Positions 14,401 to 26,900 of a DNA stretch of 64,000 bases are shown here, one piece after another (within the stretch, counting starts at the first letter, position 1; every line of letters begins with the position of its first letter). The notes beneath the pieces were generated by a model, which was given only the letters and a program-made list of their open reading frames with translations, had not been told where the DNA came from and made no database searches. The DNA comes from Polydactylus sextarius (taxonomy: Eukaryota > Chordata > Actinopteri > Polynemidae). Position numbers and translations under genes: made by a program. The stretch is from contig CM028919.1 of the NCBI GenBank assembly GCA_016801845.1, positions 15,307,659 through 15,371,658 of the forward strand. Direction: 5' to 3'.

Positions 14401-17400
14401 AAGACTCTATCAGTCTCATTCATCATTAACTGAGCGTTGAACGTCACAGCAGTTCAAGAAGAACCTGATGTGACATAAAAATTAAAACCAGGAAAAAAAA
14501 AAGAACCTGTAGGAGACGTCACAATGAGCCTGACAGTGTGTGTGTTTAACTACCTGTGCAGTTTCGTGCATAATTGAGGTTTTCTTGTGGGTGACCGGGG
14601 AGGCGGCACTGGAAGCGGTACTGCCAGAACTCTGGGAACCACGGGTTGCGGGTGTTGGTGCTGAGCCGGAGCTTCAGGAAGTATTCGTCGAAGGAGGAGA
14701 CCTCTTCAGACTGCAGCTTCACGGTGATGCCGCCCACAGCTTCCTGTTCGTATCCCTCCACCACCTCCACTCGGTCCGCCCAGCCATCACTGCACAGACA
14801 AACACACCCTCAGCACAAAGAGCTGTGGCTCCTCTTTTGTTTTCTTGCTGAAAAACTAAACATCCCAGTGACCTTTAAGAAAGACCAGAGGTTGTTTCAA
14901 ACGCTTCTCCAGAATCTTTAAAGACTCGACTATGACGCCGGTTTGATCAAGTAGAAACAAGTCCTGACGGTTTCCCTTCATCCTGCTCTCTGTTGATCTG
15001 CACATTAAACAGCTCGTCACTAAAACCTCCTTCTCTTGGATTCAGTCTCTTTTTATTCCTCTCATGGAAGAAGTGATGTGTCAGTTTGAACTGCCCCGTG
15101 TCTGTGGAGGTCACATGACATTAACCATCAATAACATCATCCTGATCATCAACAGTCTCGTTGGTGTCTTTACATTTCTCATTGTTTAATTAAAAGGACA
15201 AAGTGTGATCTCACACAGACGTTAAAGTCCTGGAGGCAGATTTATTTCAGTTATTTATGAATAAAGTCTTTAGTCAGTTCAACTCGGTTTCACTGTGAGT
15301 TGTTGCTGTGTCCTCGCTTTATATTGTCAGATATCTTTATTACAAAACTATGTTTTTACACTTTTACATTTCCTGTGTCCATTTTGCGCTCCGTTAATGT
15401 TTAGCTGTGTATGTGACTCAGGACCAAAAGGTTTATAATCAAAGACTTTCATGAACTACGGACATGTATTTAATAATCTTCAACAACCAAGAAGAGCTGC
15501 TTAATGTTGAGTAGAAATGTTCCTGAATGTTTTGATCAAACTCAGATTTTAAACTTTAACCTAAAACAAAAAGAATGAATGCGATGAGGTCTGTGTTTTG
15601 TTATAAAACATCAGTACAGAACAATAATCAGCAAAACAAAAACAACAGACTGGTGTTTACGATGTTGTCGTCTGTCTTAAACCAGACTCCCTTTTGTTTC
15701 TCTGACTTTGTTTCCTCTCAGCCTCCTGCCGCGGGCCGTGCAGCGCTCACTGTACTTGCTGAAAGCAGAAGACGAAGAGGGAAAAAAAAGTACAGACACA
15801 ATCGCAAGTCCAGTGAGAATTCACAGATCATTTCTGCAGCAGACAATCTGCCCTGCAGAGAAACCAGCCTCCACCCGCATCCACAGTCTCTGAGTCTTCA
15901 GCCTCATTTTGTCTCGACGCAACATTTAAAGTCATCGTTTACATGTTCAGTTATTCAGAGACAAACCATTTTATTTTTATTCTTCAGATTTGAATCATGT
16001 CCAACAACAACGACAACAACAAACCCTTCGTCTCTTCTTTTGCATCCAGAGTATTTTTAAAGCAGCATTATGCAGCGTGGGATCAAATCTGTGATGCAGA
16101 TACATATGTGATACTGTATTTGTCTCTGGGTGAGAAATGAAGGAGGAGAGCGGTGGGACGGGGCCTCAGAGAGTCTCGTTCCAACAAGGATTTGGCAACA
16201 GAAGCAAATCAACACAACAAATACAATAAAAACCTCTCAACCATAAAACAGAAAGCAGTCATCTTGGTGTAATCTTGTAATTTAACTGAACCAGACAAGT
16301 CAAACCAAGGAACAGACATGTCTCACCAGGATGTGGAGAAACGGATCCGTGTTTTAATTTCCGTTTTCGTTAGAAACTGTAACAGCTGCTTCACTCAGAA
16401 AAGTTCACTCAGGAAGCTGCTGCTCACGTCTTAACGACCGAAACAAGTGTACGTATAAGTTCTCAGGTCTGTTTTAACGCACGAACACTCGGCCGCTCAG
16501 GTCGTCACGGGGCTGACGATCGTCCCTGTGGTACAAACTAAACATAGCAGCATTTAGTTACCGTGATCAGCAGAGCTGGAACGAACCTCCACAGGATATT
16601 AGACCTGTTCTGACTTTAACCACTTAAACACTCAAACGTCTTTGTTCTTTTGCAGCTTTAATTCATCCCATGAGACACGTTGGGTTCAAATAAACTTGTT
16701 TCAGTCAAATCTTCACTTGCTCTTTAAAGATTTAACAAATGAAACTAATGAACTTCAACGACAACAACGACAACAGCTGAGTTATACTGACCATTGGCTG
16801 AGTTAAGTTCAATAAGTTCAACACAGGAACAAATGTAGTTATTTGGCCACGACAACAATGTGGCTGCACATCTGACGCTAAATGTTTTTTGGAGACATTC
16901 ATGAGGATGAAAACGTTCCCTCTGATGATATTTGTGACTTTTGACCCTTCTGATCTCAGCGCGTCAGATAAACTGGTTTAAATGTTTGTTTCTATACGTC
17001 ATCTGTGACAGACGGTTTCCTGTCATCGTCTAGTGTCAAGTGTTAGTGGCTGTGACCCTGAAATGATTCGGGGTCTAGACAACGAATGTCTCAACATCTG
17101 TAAGATCCACACATCCTTATCATCAACTCTAAAAACTTTTATTTTAAACCTCAGCCTGTTGACCAGTTTGTTCTGATCAAAAGCTTCTTCACTGATTAAT
17201 CTGCAGAAAAACAATGAATCTTTGTATCTAAAGCAGAACAATTTATTTGAATTTGAACAAATATATCAGTTATCAGTTGTTGTAAAAGAAAGCCAAGCTG
17301 GTGTTTTAGAAACAAAGCAGCAGCTCGTTTGCTTTGTCTGACGCTTCGACAATGAACTGACGACTGTCCGGTGTGACAGTATCAACAGTACCTGGCCATC

Positions 17401-20400
17401 TGCTTCTCAGCATCACTCTCCCCCCAGTCCAACGCGTCTGCTGCCAAAACCCACAGCTCTGACGTCAACACACACACGTACTGTGATTTACAACACAAAT
17501 CTGATATCACACATTTATGAATCATTTTAATATAAAGGACGGAGACATCACCGGATCGGCTGCTGAGTATTTATTACATCTGATGTTTTCATGAGGGAAT
17601 TCATCTTCAGGACGTTTTCAGTGACACAGTTTAAGAGACGAGATAAGACTCAGTAAGTGAAAGGAGCTTCAGTTGAGACTTGATGAAATGAGCTCTGTTG
17701 TTTGAGATGTGTTGGATCTGTGATGTGACAACAACATTTCTTTCATCCTCCACAAAAGAGAAGAAGGATGAACGATGACCAGCGCCTCAGGCACTTCAAC
17801 CGGCCGCTGCACAGGCTGCATGTGTTCACTTACTGCATCGCTCTAAAAAACATTTTCCTTTTTCAGTCGTCTCCTTGACCCAGAAAAAACACACACACAC
17901 ACACACACACACACTGATCTACCAAACTCTCGGCCTCTTTATCTTCCGTGAAGATTTCAGCAGCAGTGTAAATTCAAGGGGAAGGGGTGAGAGCAAGTTT
18001 AGGCTTTAAAATGCCCCATTTTCTCAAGCTTGTGTTTCATCATTTGAGCTAAAGAAGAAAGGAGGTTGAGTCTCTTTCATCATCCTTCGTGAATAGAAGC
18101 AGCCTCCGACATTAACGAACCGTCCCTCAGTAAATTAACCACGGTGAGTTTTCATTGTAGCCTCGCTTCAGCTGCCGCCGCCCAACGCCAGATGAGCTGC
18201 GACTCCATAAAGAGCCAATGTCTGCTATAAGAGCTGATATGAGCTTTGATGTTCACTATACTCCACATTCCCCAGCTCCTGCTGGAGGTGCTGTCCCACA
18301 TTAGCCATCCTGCCTGTGATCTGACAGGGAGAGGGAGAGCTGGCTGCATGGATGCATTATTCATTACTGAGCCTGACTCAAAGCGTCTTCTGCTTTCAGA
18401 GGAACCTGATTCCCGCAAGAAAAAAAAAGAATATTTTGGTTCCATGTGAACTTTGTGCATATACATCCATCCTGAGTGGGAGCTGAATATTTAAATGTAA
18501 TGTGCATGAATATAAACATGGGCTTCTATACGAATATAATGTAAAACCACATTTTAAATCAAAGACTCCTAAATAAAACCTTTCCTTTAAACTTTAAAGC
18601 CAAAATGGAAATTTGAACTTGAAGAAAATCCCGTGATGTACCTGAAAGCTAATCAATAAATGTGGAATAAATTAATTATATTTATGACCAAGTGTCACAC
18701 TTCTTAATGTTTCATTTGCCCTGAAACTTTTTAATAACTAAGTTAGAAGCAGCAGCATGTTTTCATCAGTTTGAAAGCGTCTTTGTGAAGCACACAAACA
18801 AAATCCCTCTGAGGGAAAACAAACCTGCCAATTAGGAGGAACTCTCCGGCTACTCCGAGACGCCTCATGGCCATGAGCAGCCCTCGGACCGTCATGCCTT
18901 CACAGAAGCAGACGACCACTCGGGCTTTAGGCAAACGCTCACGCAGCTTCCTCAGCAGCCTGTCGAAGTGTTTCTCTCCGGCATTGCTGTAGATCTTGTC
19001 AGAGTGGGCGATGCAGATGCCTTCCTGTGAGGCGAGCTCTTTGAACACCTCCATCCCACTTTCTCCATAGTTACCTGAGAGAGGACGAGACGGAGAGCAG
19101 AGGGATCAATAGGTTTGATTCATAAGTTCAGGACTCAGTTTTTCATGTTGTTTAAATGTCAAACATCTAAAATTATCCAGGGAAAGTTTGTTAAGAACAC
19201 ACATCTTCTTCCTTTAGCATAAGTGGTCCGTTACGTCCCCAGAGCTCTTTTTATGGAATCAAGAGCAGCACAACTGGAGCAAACAGGGTGAAGGTGACCT
19301 GAGCAGCAGTTTCTGAGGACGACAGGAGTCGCTTGTCACTTTTAGGTTCAACATTCAAAACGTCCACAAACAGCAGCTTCACCGACACCAACAACAAGGT
19401 GTGACTGTCGATGTGAGCTGGTTGTTGACCCACGTTTTTAAACATAAAATAAATGATGAAGGAATCTAATCTGACCACTGTTCTCCCAGTTAATACAAGG
19501 TCATGTTTTATCTGCAACAGAAAAGAAAAGAAAAAATCCTCTCAGTGGATTTGACATCACTTTGCTTCTTTGAAATCATCCTGATGCGTCTGAACCCTCC
19601 AACCTGCTGTTACAACTACAGTCGATGTAATAATAAAATAATGTGATAAAACAACAGATGCTGCAACAAAAGAGCTGAAAAATGCTCAAGCGGAAGAAAA
19701 GACTGTTGATTCATTGAAGAGTCTGTGACTCTGAAAACATCGGCGTGGCGTCAGTTTTAATCCTTTAAATTCGTCAGTTTCACACCAGAACGTTTCAAAC
19801 TGGAGGTTTGAGGGAATTTGGTGTCGTTCAGAACTCAGAGGACATGGACGGTTAGAGAGACAATCATTACATCATAGTCAATGTAAGAGACAAAGAGTTG
19901 ACAATAAAGTTTTGCCACTAATTTCCCTCATTTGGATCACGGTTCAGGGACAAAACCATTTCACTTTGATGTGGATGCTGAAGGTTTAGAAAGTTGTTCT
20001 GATTTCTTTTCATTAAATGTTCGGTAACTAAGGTCTCAATATTATAATAATAATATTATCAATATTATTATATTTTAAAAAAATCCATATATATATTAAG
20101 ATGATAATCCAGACCTAATCCAGACACGTGGGACTGAAACACTCAATCACTGAATGCATCTTACCCTCCGTGTGCACTGCAGACACATAGGTCCAGTTGT
20201 ATCTCTTGACGATGTCCAGCAGCGCCCTGGCTTGAAGAGTGTCTGATGGCACCACCCTGAGGAAGTATTTAAACAAAGTCTTGTCACTCAGGTCGATGCT
20301 GGTGGCAGAGTAGGCGATCTGCGGGATGTTGAACAGCTGCAGGAGGTTCTGGACTTGGATAGCGACGGAGCTGGAGCCGGGGCCGATGACCCCAGCGATG

Positions 20401-20873
20401 GGCTTCTTGGTGGGCGGCGGCTGACTGGAGGGCGTCCCTTCGATGCACCACCTGGAGCCGTCCTTGTCGTCCCGGATGGAGATGAGCGAGTCCCGTATGA
20501 ACTCGATGCTCTGCTCCAGAGCCACAGACGAGTGCCAGCAGGAGTCTCTAATCTCACAGCCCAGGGTGATGTTGGGTAACAGGTTGGGGTCAGAGTTAAT
20601 CCGATCCAAGGCGTAGAACATGGCCTCCACGCGTTGGATGCCGTACTGCTCTCGAACCTCCCCACACTTCCTCTCTGCCACCTTCTCAGCCGACGGCTGG
20701 TGGTGAACAGAGAAGAGGGCGCCGATTATTATATCCCCGTCCATCCTCGCCACCAGGCGAGAGGCAGAACTCGGCACCACCGATCTCTCATACTTGCCCT
20801 TTGACAACACAAACGCCTCAAACAGTAAAACAGGCAAGTACACGGCGGCAGTCAAGTAAATCATAGTCGACAT
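5487..20873 (-). CDS. grm1: Metabotropic glutamate receptor 1 (mGluR1), eight coding exons
   Basis: Class C G-protein-coupled receptor for glutamate at the plasma membrane, coupled in the family to Gq/phospholipase C. Coding exons, 5' to 3': 20873-20165, 19074-18825, 14789-14554, 12015-11769, 11351-11183, 10904-10778, 8598-7671 and 6333-5487. Together they make 3513 bases, or 1170 residues plus stop, close to the human protein. Residues 1 to about 24 form a hydrophobic leader, about 45-485 the Venus-flytrap domain, about 500-578 the cysteine-rich domain and about 585-835 the seven-helix region, all in one 928-bp exon. Ligand residues by human numbering are present: Y74, R78, S165, T188, D208, Y236, D318, R323 and K409 (here shifted by +3). 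The tail has a Homer ligand, PPSPFR (about 1122-1127), and ends SSSTL, typical of mGluR1 rather than mGluR5. The proline/glutamine-rich part of the mammalian tail is reduced. The intron after the fifth coding exon begins with GC. Start chosen as the ATG preceding the leader. Confidence 0.96.
7671..8598 (-). CDS. grm1: grm1 seven-transmembrane exon
   Basis: Single exon coding for the end of the cysteine-rich domain, all seven membrane helices and the start of the tail. Visible family hallmarks are the FVLYRDTPVVKSSSREL segment of the first intracellular loop, CYLQRLLVGLS in helix 3, NVPANFNEAKYI before helix 6 and the KPERNV segment after helix 7. It is bounded by an AG acceptor just above 8598 and a GT donor just below 7671; the split codons rejoin as Gly on one side and Ser on the other. 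Confidence 0.95.
10280..10690. mobile_element. Possible LTR or other retroelement fragment in a grm1 intron
   Basis: A GC-richer island inside an A+T-rich intron. It ends with a plus-strand AATAAA (about 10650) followed by CCAGTGAACTCATCACTG, a pattern I associate with the ends of teleost LTR elements. No terminal duplication or coding remnant was established, so this is a weak call. Confidence 0.25.
11181..11183 (-). other. grm1: Non-canonical GC splice donor in grm1
   Basis: The exon coding for the end of the ligand domain must finish after the codons for GEIK so that the next exon (10904, starting VIRKGE) joins in phase. The base pair after that AAG is GC, giving AAG|GCAAAG, and no GT occurs before the in-frame stop at 11156. 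The rest of the donor matches the strong consensus expected of GC-AG introns. Confidence 0.8.
17889..17914. repeat. (AC)13 microsatellite in grm1 intron
   Basis: Pure AC tract in the intron between the second and third coding exons of grm1. Confidence 0.9.
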
Positions 20874-20975
20874 TGTGCCACAGGAGCTGAGCGCAGAATC
20901 ATGTCCACTTGGTCATAATGGACGTCCATCAATCCTCCGGTGGATGAAAGGAAACGAGCTCAGCTTCTCCTTCAC

Positions 20976-20993
20976 TGACGTCACCCTGAGAGT
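20976..20993 (-). other. grm1: Probable 3' splice site of the grm1 start exon
   Basis: Read on the minus strand, a pyrimidine-rich run ending CTCTCAG precedes the exon carrying the grm1 start codon, putting the exon boundary at 20985. A perfect cAMP-response palindrome TGACGTCA (20976-20983) falls just inside this inferred exon, so it is more likely transcribed leader than promoter. Confidence 0.5.
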
Positions 20994-21475
20994 GAAACAA
21001 GACGCATTAATTCCTCCTCACGGTTAAATAGAGCTGCAGGGATTGATTCATTCATCAATGAGTTTATCAAAAATACAATAAATATTTTAAACCGAATGAT
21101 CAGTTATGATCAATTTCTAAACAAGAACATAAAACGTTCATAAGGTTTTGACTGAGGAGAAAAATGAAAGTCATCATTTTATCAAACAACCAGTGTGGAG
21201 GTGAAATGATTATTGATTAACTGATTGAATATTTTCATTTAAAAAAAAGATTAACATGCAACAATGTTTGTAATTACAGTCAAAGTGAAATTAAGTAATT
21301 TTATTAAACATTGCACATTTTTAAAATACATTGATATGATGATTCATTCAGTAAGAAAATAACTGTGATAGAAAGAAAATAACTGTGATAATTTATTGAT
21401 TATGAAAATAATAATTGTTGTAACAACAATAATTGTTAAAAAACAACAAGAGTAGTAAATATCTATGTGTGTATG

Positions 21476-21478
<3 letters not shown>

Positions 21479-21508
<30 letters not shown>
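21479..21508. repeat. (AC)15 microsatellite
   Basis: Pure AC tract upstream of grm1. Confidence 0.95.
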
Positions 21509-21510
<2 letters not shown>

Positions 21511-21643
21511 TTTCTGTCATGTTTGATGTAAAAAAAAAGAATAAAAAGATAATAATTAAAACAGTGTGTCTTTGTTATGTAATTAGCAAAATCTGAATCT
21601 GTGGAATAAAAAGTTTCAGAGTTTCAGCACCATGGACAGCTGC

Positions 21644-21644
<1 letters not shown>

Positions 21645-21708
<64 letters not shown>
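21645..21708. repeat. (AC)32 microsatellite
   Basis: Uninterrupted 64-base AC tract, the longest pure dinucleotide run in the window, about 130-200 bp from the inferred grm1 leader-exon donors. Confidence 0.95.
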
Positions 21709-21711
<3 letters not shown>

Positions 21712-21830
21712 CTGAATCATCCACATCAACCAGGAGTCAATGTGTCAGCTGCAGGACGAGATATTTCCACCGTCACCTCATGAAGAACAGACTGAACAAC
21801 AACACAAAGCGTCAGTGATTCTTCACCCAC

Positions 21831-21960
21831 CTGCTCCGTCCGGTCCGTTACCTGCTCCGTCCGGTCCGGGACATGACGGCTCCGTCTGAAGCAGCAGACT
21901 GGACTCTCCAGCTCCGGACAGATCCTCGACTCAGACCACACGGACACCAACTCTCTCTCT
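21831..21960 (-). other. grm1: Inferred 5' untranslated exon of grm1 with two tandem donors
   Basis: On the minus strand a GC-richer segment ends in two near-identical donor contexts, GGAGCAG|GTAACG (exon end 21852) and GGAGCAG|GTGGGT (exon end 21831). Either could splice to the acceptor at 20985. The pair arises from a 21-base tandem duplication. A CT-rich tract lies immediately upstream. The transcription start is not determined. Confidence 0.4.
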
Positions 21961-22150
21961 CTCTCTATGTGTGTGTCTCAGTGTCTCTCTCTCTCTGCAC
22001 TAATCATGAGGTGTCCCCCTCTCTCTCTCCTCTCTCTCCTTCTGTCCCCCTTCATCCTCCATCCTCCTCCTCCTCCATCCTCCTCCTCCTCCTCCTCCTC
22101 CTCCATCCTCCTCCATCCTCCTCCTCCTCCTCCTCCTCCTCCTCCTCGCT
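21953..22150. repeat. CT / CTC low-complexity tract
   Basis: Polypyrimidine region of CT dinucleotides grading into CTC/CCT trinucleotides on the plus strand (purine-rich on the minus strand). Such mirror-symmetric polypurine tracts can form triplex DNA. Confidence 0.9.
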
Positions 22151-22455
22151 GCATCTCTAAAGCGGGTCACTCTCACCGCAGTGCCCCTGATTTCACATCA
22201 CGTATCAAACACGTCGTTTCAGACCATCTAGCTCCTGTTGGTCACGTTTAGAGGAAACATCTATAAATATATAAAACACAGGATCAAAGGAAACATCACA
22301 ACCTTCTACAATAAACAAACTGAGGCGGTTTGCGTCTCCGATGACGTCATATAAAGTTTAAGTGAATTTAAACTTCAGGTGAATTAGTTTCACTGCTGCA
22401 TCGTGTCTGACACGTGACGACTTCCTGTTCACTGCTGCACCCCCACGATGCTCTG

Positions 22456-22469
22456 CTGCCACCGCGTGG
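22456..22469 (-). promoter_or_regulatory. CTCF-like motif between grm1 and shprh
   Basis: On the minus strand the sequence reads CCACGCGGTGGCAG, differing from the published core CCGCGNGGNGGCAG only by A for G at position three. It sits in the region between the two divergent promoters. Motif match only. Confidence 0.45.
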
Positions 22470-23028
22470 CCAAGATGTGTCACTACAACTGCTGCCGAAT
22501 TAAGTTACAATGAAATAAGTTAAATAATTAATAAAAAAAATAATCAATAAAATAAGACAAAATAAACTACGTTAAGTTAATATAAAATGATATAAGACAA
22601 AATACAATAAAAAAATGAGATGAAATAACAGAAGTTAAAAAAAAAAGATATTACCATGTTGATTCTCACGATGTTACAGCGTCTCAGGCAGAGTTAATAC
22701 TGATAAAGATTCAGTAATAATACAACTATTATTACGTATTAGATGTTATATTATAATATTATTATAAAAAAGTGAATAAGGATAATATATTAAAATATTA
22801 TAAAACGATGATAATTATATAATAATAAATAAATAACCCGTCATAAAGAAAATTGTAACAATAAAATATAAAACTATAAACATTGTTTTATATCAAACGT
22901 AGAGAAAATAAGAAACAGAACAATAATTAACTCGCCCATCCCATTGATTTAAATATATTCTCATAATAATTTAACATTTATCTTTAAGTTTTTTATGTAA
23001 AACTGAAAAGAACTGTAAAAATAAGAAT

Positions 23029-23059
<31 letters not shown>

Positions 23060-23219
23060 ATTCCAAACATGATAATAACATAAAAAATATTAAGATTCGT
23101 TTTTATAAAAAAAAACACTGATTAACACTGATTAATAAATATTGTGAAATATTAGTGAAATATTTAATATTTAAATATAATAAATATTTAAACATGCTTT
23201 TATTGTGTTAACGCTTCCT

Positions 23220-23270
23220 CCGCTCTGACGTCACTTCCTCTATTTAAAAATGGCGGAGCGGCGGAGACTC
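23220..23270 (+). promoter_or_regulatory. shprh: Core promoter / first exon start of shprh
   Basis: A compact cluster typical of TATA-less housekeeping promoters lies here: a full cAMP-response/ATF palindrome TGACGTCA (23226-23233), an adjoining ETS-type CTTCC, and a YY1-type AAAATGGCGG (23247-23256). A non-coding first exon probably runs from about 23240 to a donor near 23360 (ACAG|GTTTGT) and joins the acceptor just before the start codon at 23974. Confidence 0.6.
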
Positions 23271-23973
23271 GACAGATGAAGTGTTTTGGTGAATTTCTGT
23301 TAAATTTCTCCAGTTTTATCAACATGAGGATTTTTATTCTGCAGCGATAAAAAAAAACAGGTTTGTTTGTTTCATCTTCTCGGACTGAAAATTATCGATT
23401 TCATTATTTTATCTTTGTGTTTTCAGACAAACGATCGAACCTGTTTTCAGTGTTTATTTCCATCACAGCTGCGACGTTTACTTCACAACTTCAATTAATT
23501 CAAAGACAAACGATCAGTAATTAATAGTTTTAACCTTTTAACTGTTTAACGGTGATGATTATTATTATAATTATTATTCTACATCTAAATAAATAAAACC
23601 AGTGAAGTTACAGATGAATTAAATACATTAACAGCATCAGCTGATAATGACCTGAATGAATTCATCTGTTCACATCCTGTTAATTTAACTGCATGAGATG
23701 AAATCATAACTCATCTATCACACCACGACTCTTTTTATCAACTATTATATAAATTAAATAAACTATTTCCTCTTCTTCAGACAGTGAAGGTGGAGATTGT
23801 AAATAAAAACAACATGTCTTGAATCTAAACTGAGGTCAGTGTCAACAGGCAGAGACGACGTGTTTCCTGCCAGTAAGAAGTTGAAAATGAAAATAAACCC
23901 AGTGAAGTTTTGATATAATTATATATATATATATATATAATTTCACTCTTTCTTTTTCCTGTAGAGCTGAACC

Positions 23974-26900
23974 ATGAGCAGCCGGAGGAAGAGGGCCGCT
24001 CCCGTGAGGGTGGATGAAGAAGCCAAGAAGAAGTTGAACTGGAACATGTTGGACGATCGTAAGAACGAGTCGATGGTTGAAGGCGACGACCAGACGCCGA
24101 CCTGCTCCCTCCTTCTGGTCGACTCAGCTCCCAGCAGCCAGCAGCTCCCAGCAGCCTTCGTCTCCGTCCCCGAGGACGTCAGGGAGGCGGCTGCTGCTGC
24201 TGCTGCTGCGGCTCCGTCTGCGAGGTTCACTGAGGACGTCGCCACCACATCGGCGGAGGCCACCGCCGCCTCCGTCTCTTTGGGTCTGACCGTGGTCCCG
24301 GCCTCGACCGTGGGTCACGTCTGGAAGGCGCTGGTCGGGGAGTTCAGCGTGCGGCCGGCGTGGCTCCCGTGTGACTGTGAACAGAAAGCGTTGACGCTCC
24401 ACAGGATCAGCGACCAGCTCTGCCTCAGCTACGGCAGCTGTGATGAGAGCTCAGGACTGTGGAAACCTGAGGAGGACGCTTGTTCGGTGGACTGCAGCCT
24501 CAGTCGGATCCCGCTGGAGGATCTGGACTGGCTGCAGAAGAGGAAGGTGGTGCAGCTCTGCCACCAGGTTAAAGAGGAATCAATCAAGGTACGAATCCAA
24601 TAAAACTCTTTGTTCTGACACATCGGCTCCTTGTAGTTGTTGATACAACTTAACGTTGTGTTTTTTATATATTTATTCTTTGTTTCACCAGACTGGCTGC
24701 TAGTGTGTGTGTCTTCATTTATGGTCCAAAGAAAATAAGGAAATTCTTACATATGTAGTTGTCAACAGTGTTTGTTTGTAATTTAACCAAACTTGTGTCA
24801 TATTGATGAAGAACTTGAAGTTGATTTTTATCCTTTTATAAAAGAGCTGACAGTTAAAAAATAAAAGCACCTAAGGTCTTTATCTGGACTTGAACCAAGG
24901 ACCTTTTGATAAATGGACATGGTCTTTCAACCCTCAACCACCACAGTTCATTCATATCAGTTCACACAGACCCAGTCCCACTGGTTCAGTCTTCTGTTGG
25001 AGTGAAACTCTGCTGAACAACTGAAGATGTTTCAGCCGTTTCATGTCTGTGTTCGGCAGGTCGGGATTTATCTTCTGGAAACTGGACTCGGGAAGCCTGA
25101 GTTCCTCAGCGAGGGAAACGCTCGTCTGAAGAAAGCAAATCAAGTGATGCAGAAGTTAATGGAGTATTTCTATGACTTCATCATCCCTGGTGAGTGTGTA
25201 GCGCCGGTTTATGATCAACATCAACTCTTCGTGAAACAATGTCGAGCTCAAATCTGCTGCTGTAGAGGTCGTAGAAAACGAAGAGGAGGAGTGCGACACT
25301 GACCTGGAGAGGCAAAACGTGGAGGAGCTCTATGATTACGTGAGACATCTGCACCAGAGAGAGAGTCCGGAGATGAGCTACGACGTCCAGCACAAGGCTC
25401 TGATCCCCGTTCTCCGACCGTATCAGAGTCAGGCCGTCAACTGGATGCTACGGAGGGAAAAATACAGAACCGCTTCAACTAAAGGTACTGAACTGTTGTC
25501 ACATAAAACAGACAAGAACAAAAATCATAAAGTAAAACATTTTTATTTTCTTACAGAACAATCGTTGCATTTCCTCTGGAGGGAGATGATCACTTTGTGT
25601 GGGAAGAAGTTGTTTTATAATCCTTTCACCGGCTGGTGAGAACTTTACTTACCTAACCCATGTGTCAAACTTTTCATAACTCGCCTTTTACTACAAAATG
25701 AATATGAGTTTGAGGAGATGAGGAGACGTCTGTAGATAATCTACTGACCTTCACTCTCAACAGGATTAACATTTCAGTAGAAGGAAGCTTAAAAAATTAA
25801 ACTGTTGTTTTTCATACAAAAACCTCTAAAATCAAGGGTTTGGGTCGAGTTGTAAATAAAATAATATCTGAACATTTTGATGTAAAACCAAACTATTGAC
25901 AGAGAAGAAAGAATAAACGGGTGTTTTCAGGGATTTTTGAATTCATTTGTTTGTTTGTTTGTTTTGAAGCTTAATTCGAGAGTTTCCTCTGGCCGGGATC
26001 GAGTGGCCTGGTGGGATCCTGGCTGACGAGATGGGGCTGGGAAAGACGGTGGAGGTTCTGGCTCTGATCCTGTTTCACACACGGCAGAACCTGGAGCAGG
26101 CGGCTCTCACTCTGCCGGTGGTAAGAGTCAGTAGAGTTAAAAACACAGACTGTAACATCAGCCTGTCTGTCAACAGTCTTTCTTTTAAACCATCTGTGTT
26201 GATCAGTTGAATTGTGACATGGAAAATGTTCTGTGTTTTCACGGTGATGTGTCTCTTGATTTTTCAGGGAAAATCTGTGAATTACTTTGTTCCTCCTCCT
26301 CCATTAGAAAGAAAGAAAGTAATCTACTGCAAGATCGAAGCTCAGCCTAAAATGAAAATGTCTTACCCGAGTATGTCACTCACAATCCTCCGACATCTCA
26401 GTTGTTACTGAATCTGTGGTTTGACGTGCGACTTCTCTTCCTGCAGCCGTGCGCGTGATGCTGCTCACAGCGATAAAAGAAATGAGATCTGGTAAAGGAG
26501 CCTCGGTCAACGCTATCTTCTCTTACATCCGTGCCACTTATGGCTACGACCTGTTGAAGAACCGAAATCACATCAAGAAGACGCTGGCGAAGCTGATTGA
26601 CGAAGGTCTGGTCGACCGGGTCAAAGGTCGCGGCTTGGCAGGGTCGTTTAAGTTGGGGAAGAACTACAAAGAAACAAAGAAGATGTTAGCAGGAGCATCT
26701 AAGACGGTGAGGATCAAAAGCCACTGATAGGAACCTTTAATGGTTCAAATATCACTTTGCTGTAACTTCTAACTTTTCTGTTTTTTTCTTTTTAGAGTTC
26801 AAAACACACAGAGGGCACGCCAAGAAAAATGTTTCAGAGACGAGCAAAAGAAAAAGCAGAAGCAGCTCTTCAAAACTCTCTGACTGAAGATCAGAGAGAC

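Larger units (their letters stand above)
20994..23219. other. Region between the divergent grm1 and shprh promoters
   Basis: Contains two long CA tracts, a probable grm1 leader exon near 21.83-21.95 kb, a CT/CTC-rich tract, a CTCF-like motif at 22456-22469 and a very A+T-rich stretch from about 22500 to 23215. No protein-coding exon was recognised. Confidence 0.6.

Noticed and set aside
15575..16060. 161-codon plus-strand open frame inside a grm1 intron.
   Set aside because: Low-complexity Asn/Thr/Ser-rich content, no splice context, no recognisable domain; likely chance.
20976..20983. Perfect cAMP-response palindrome as a grm1 promoter element.
   Set aside because: A good splice acceptor places this site just inside the exon carrying the start codon, so it is probably transcribed leader rather than promoter.
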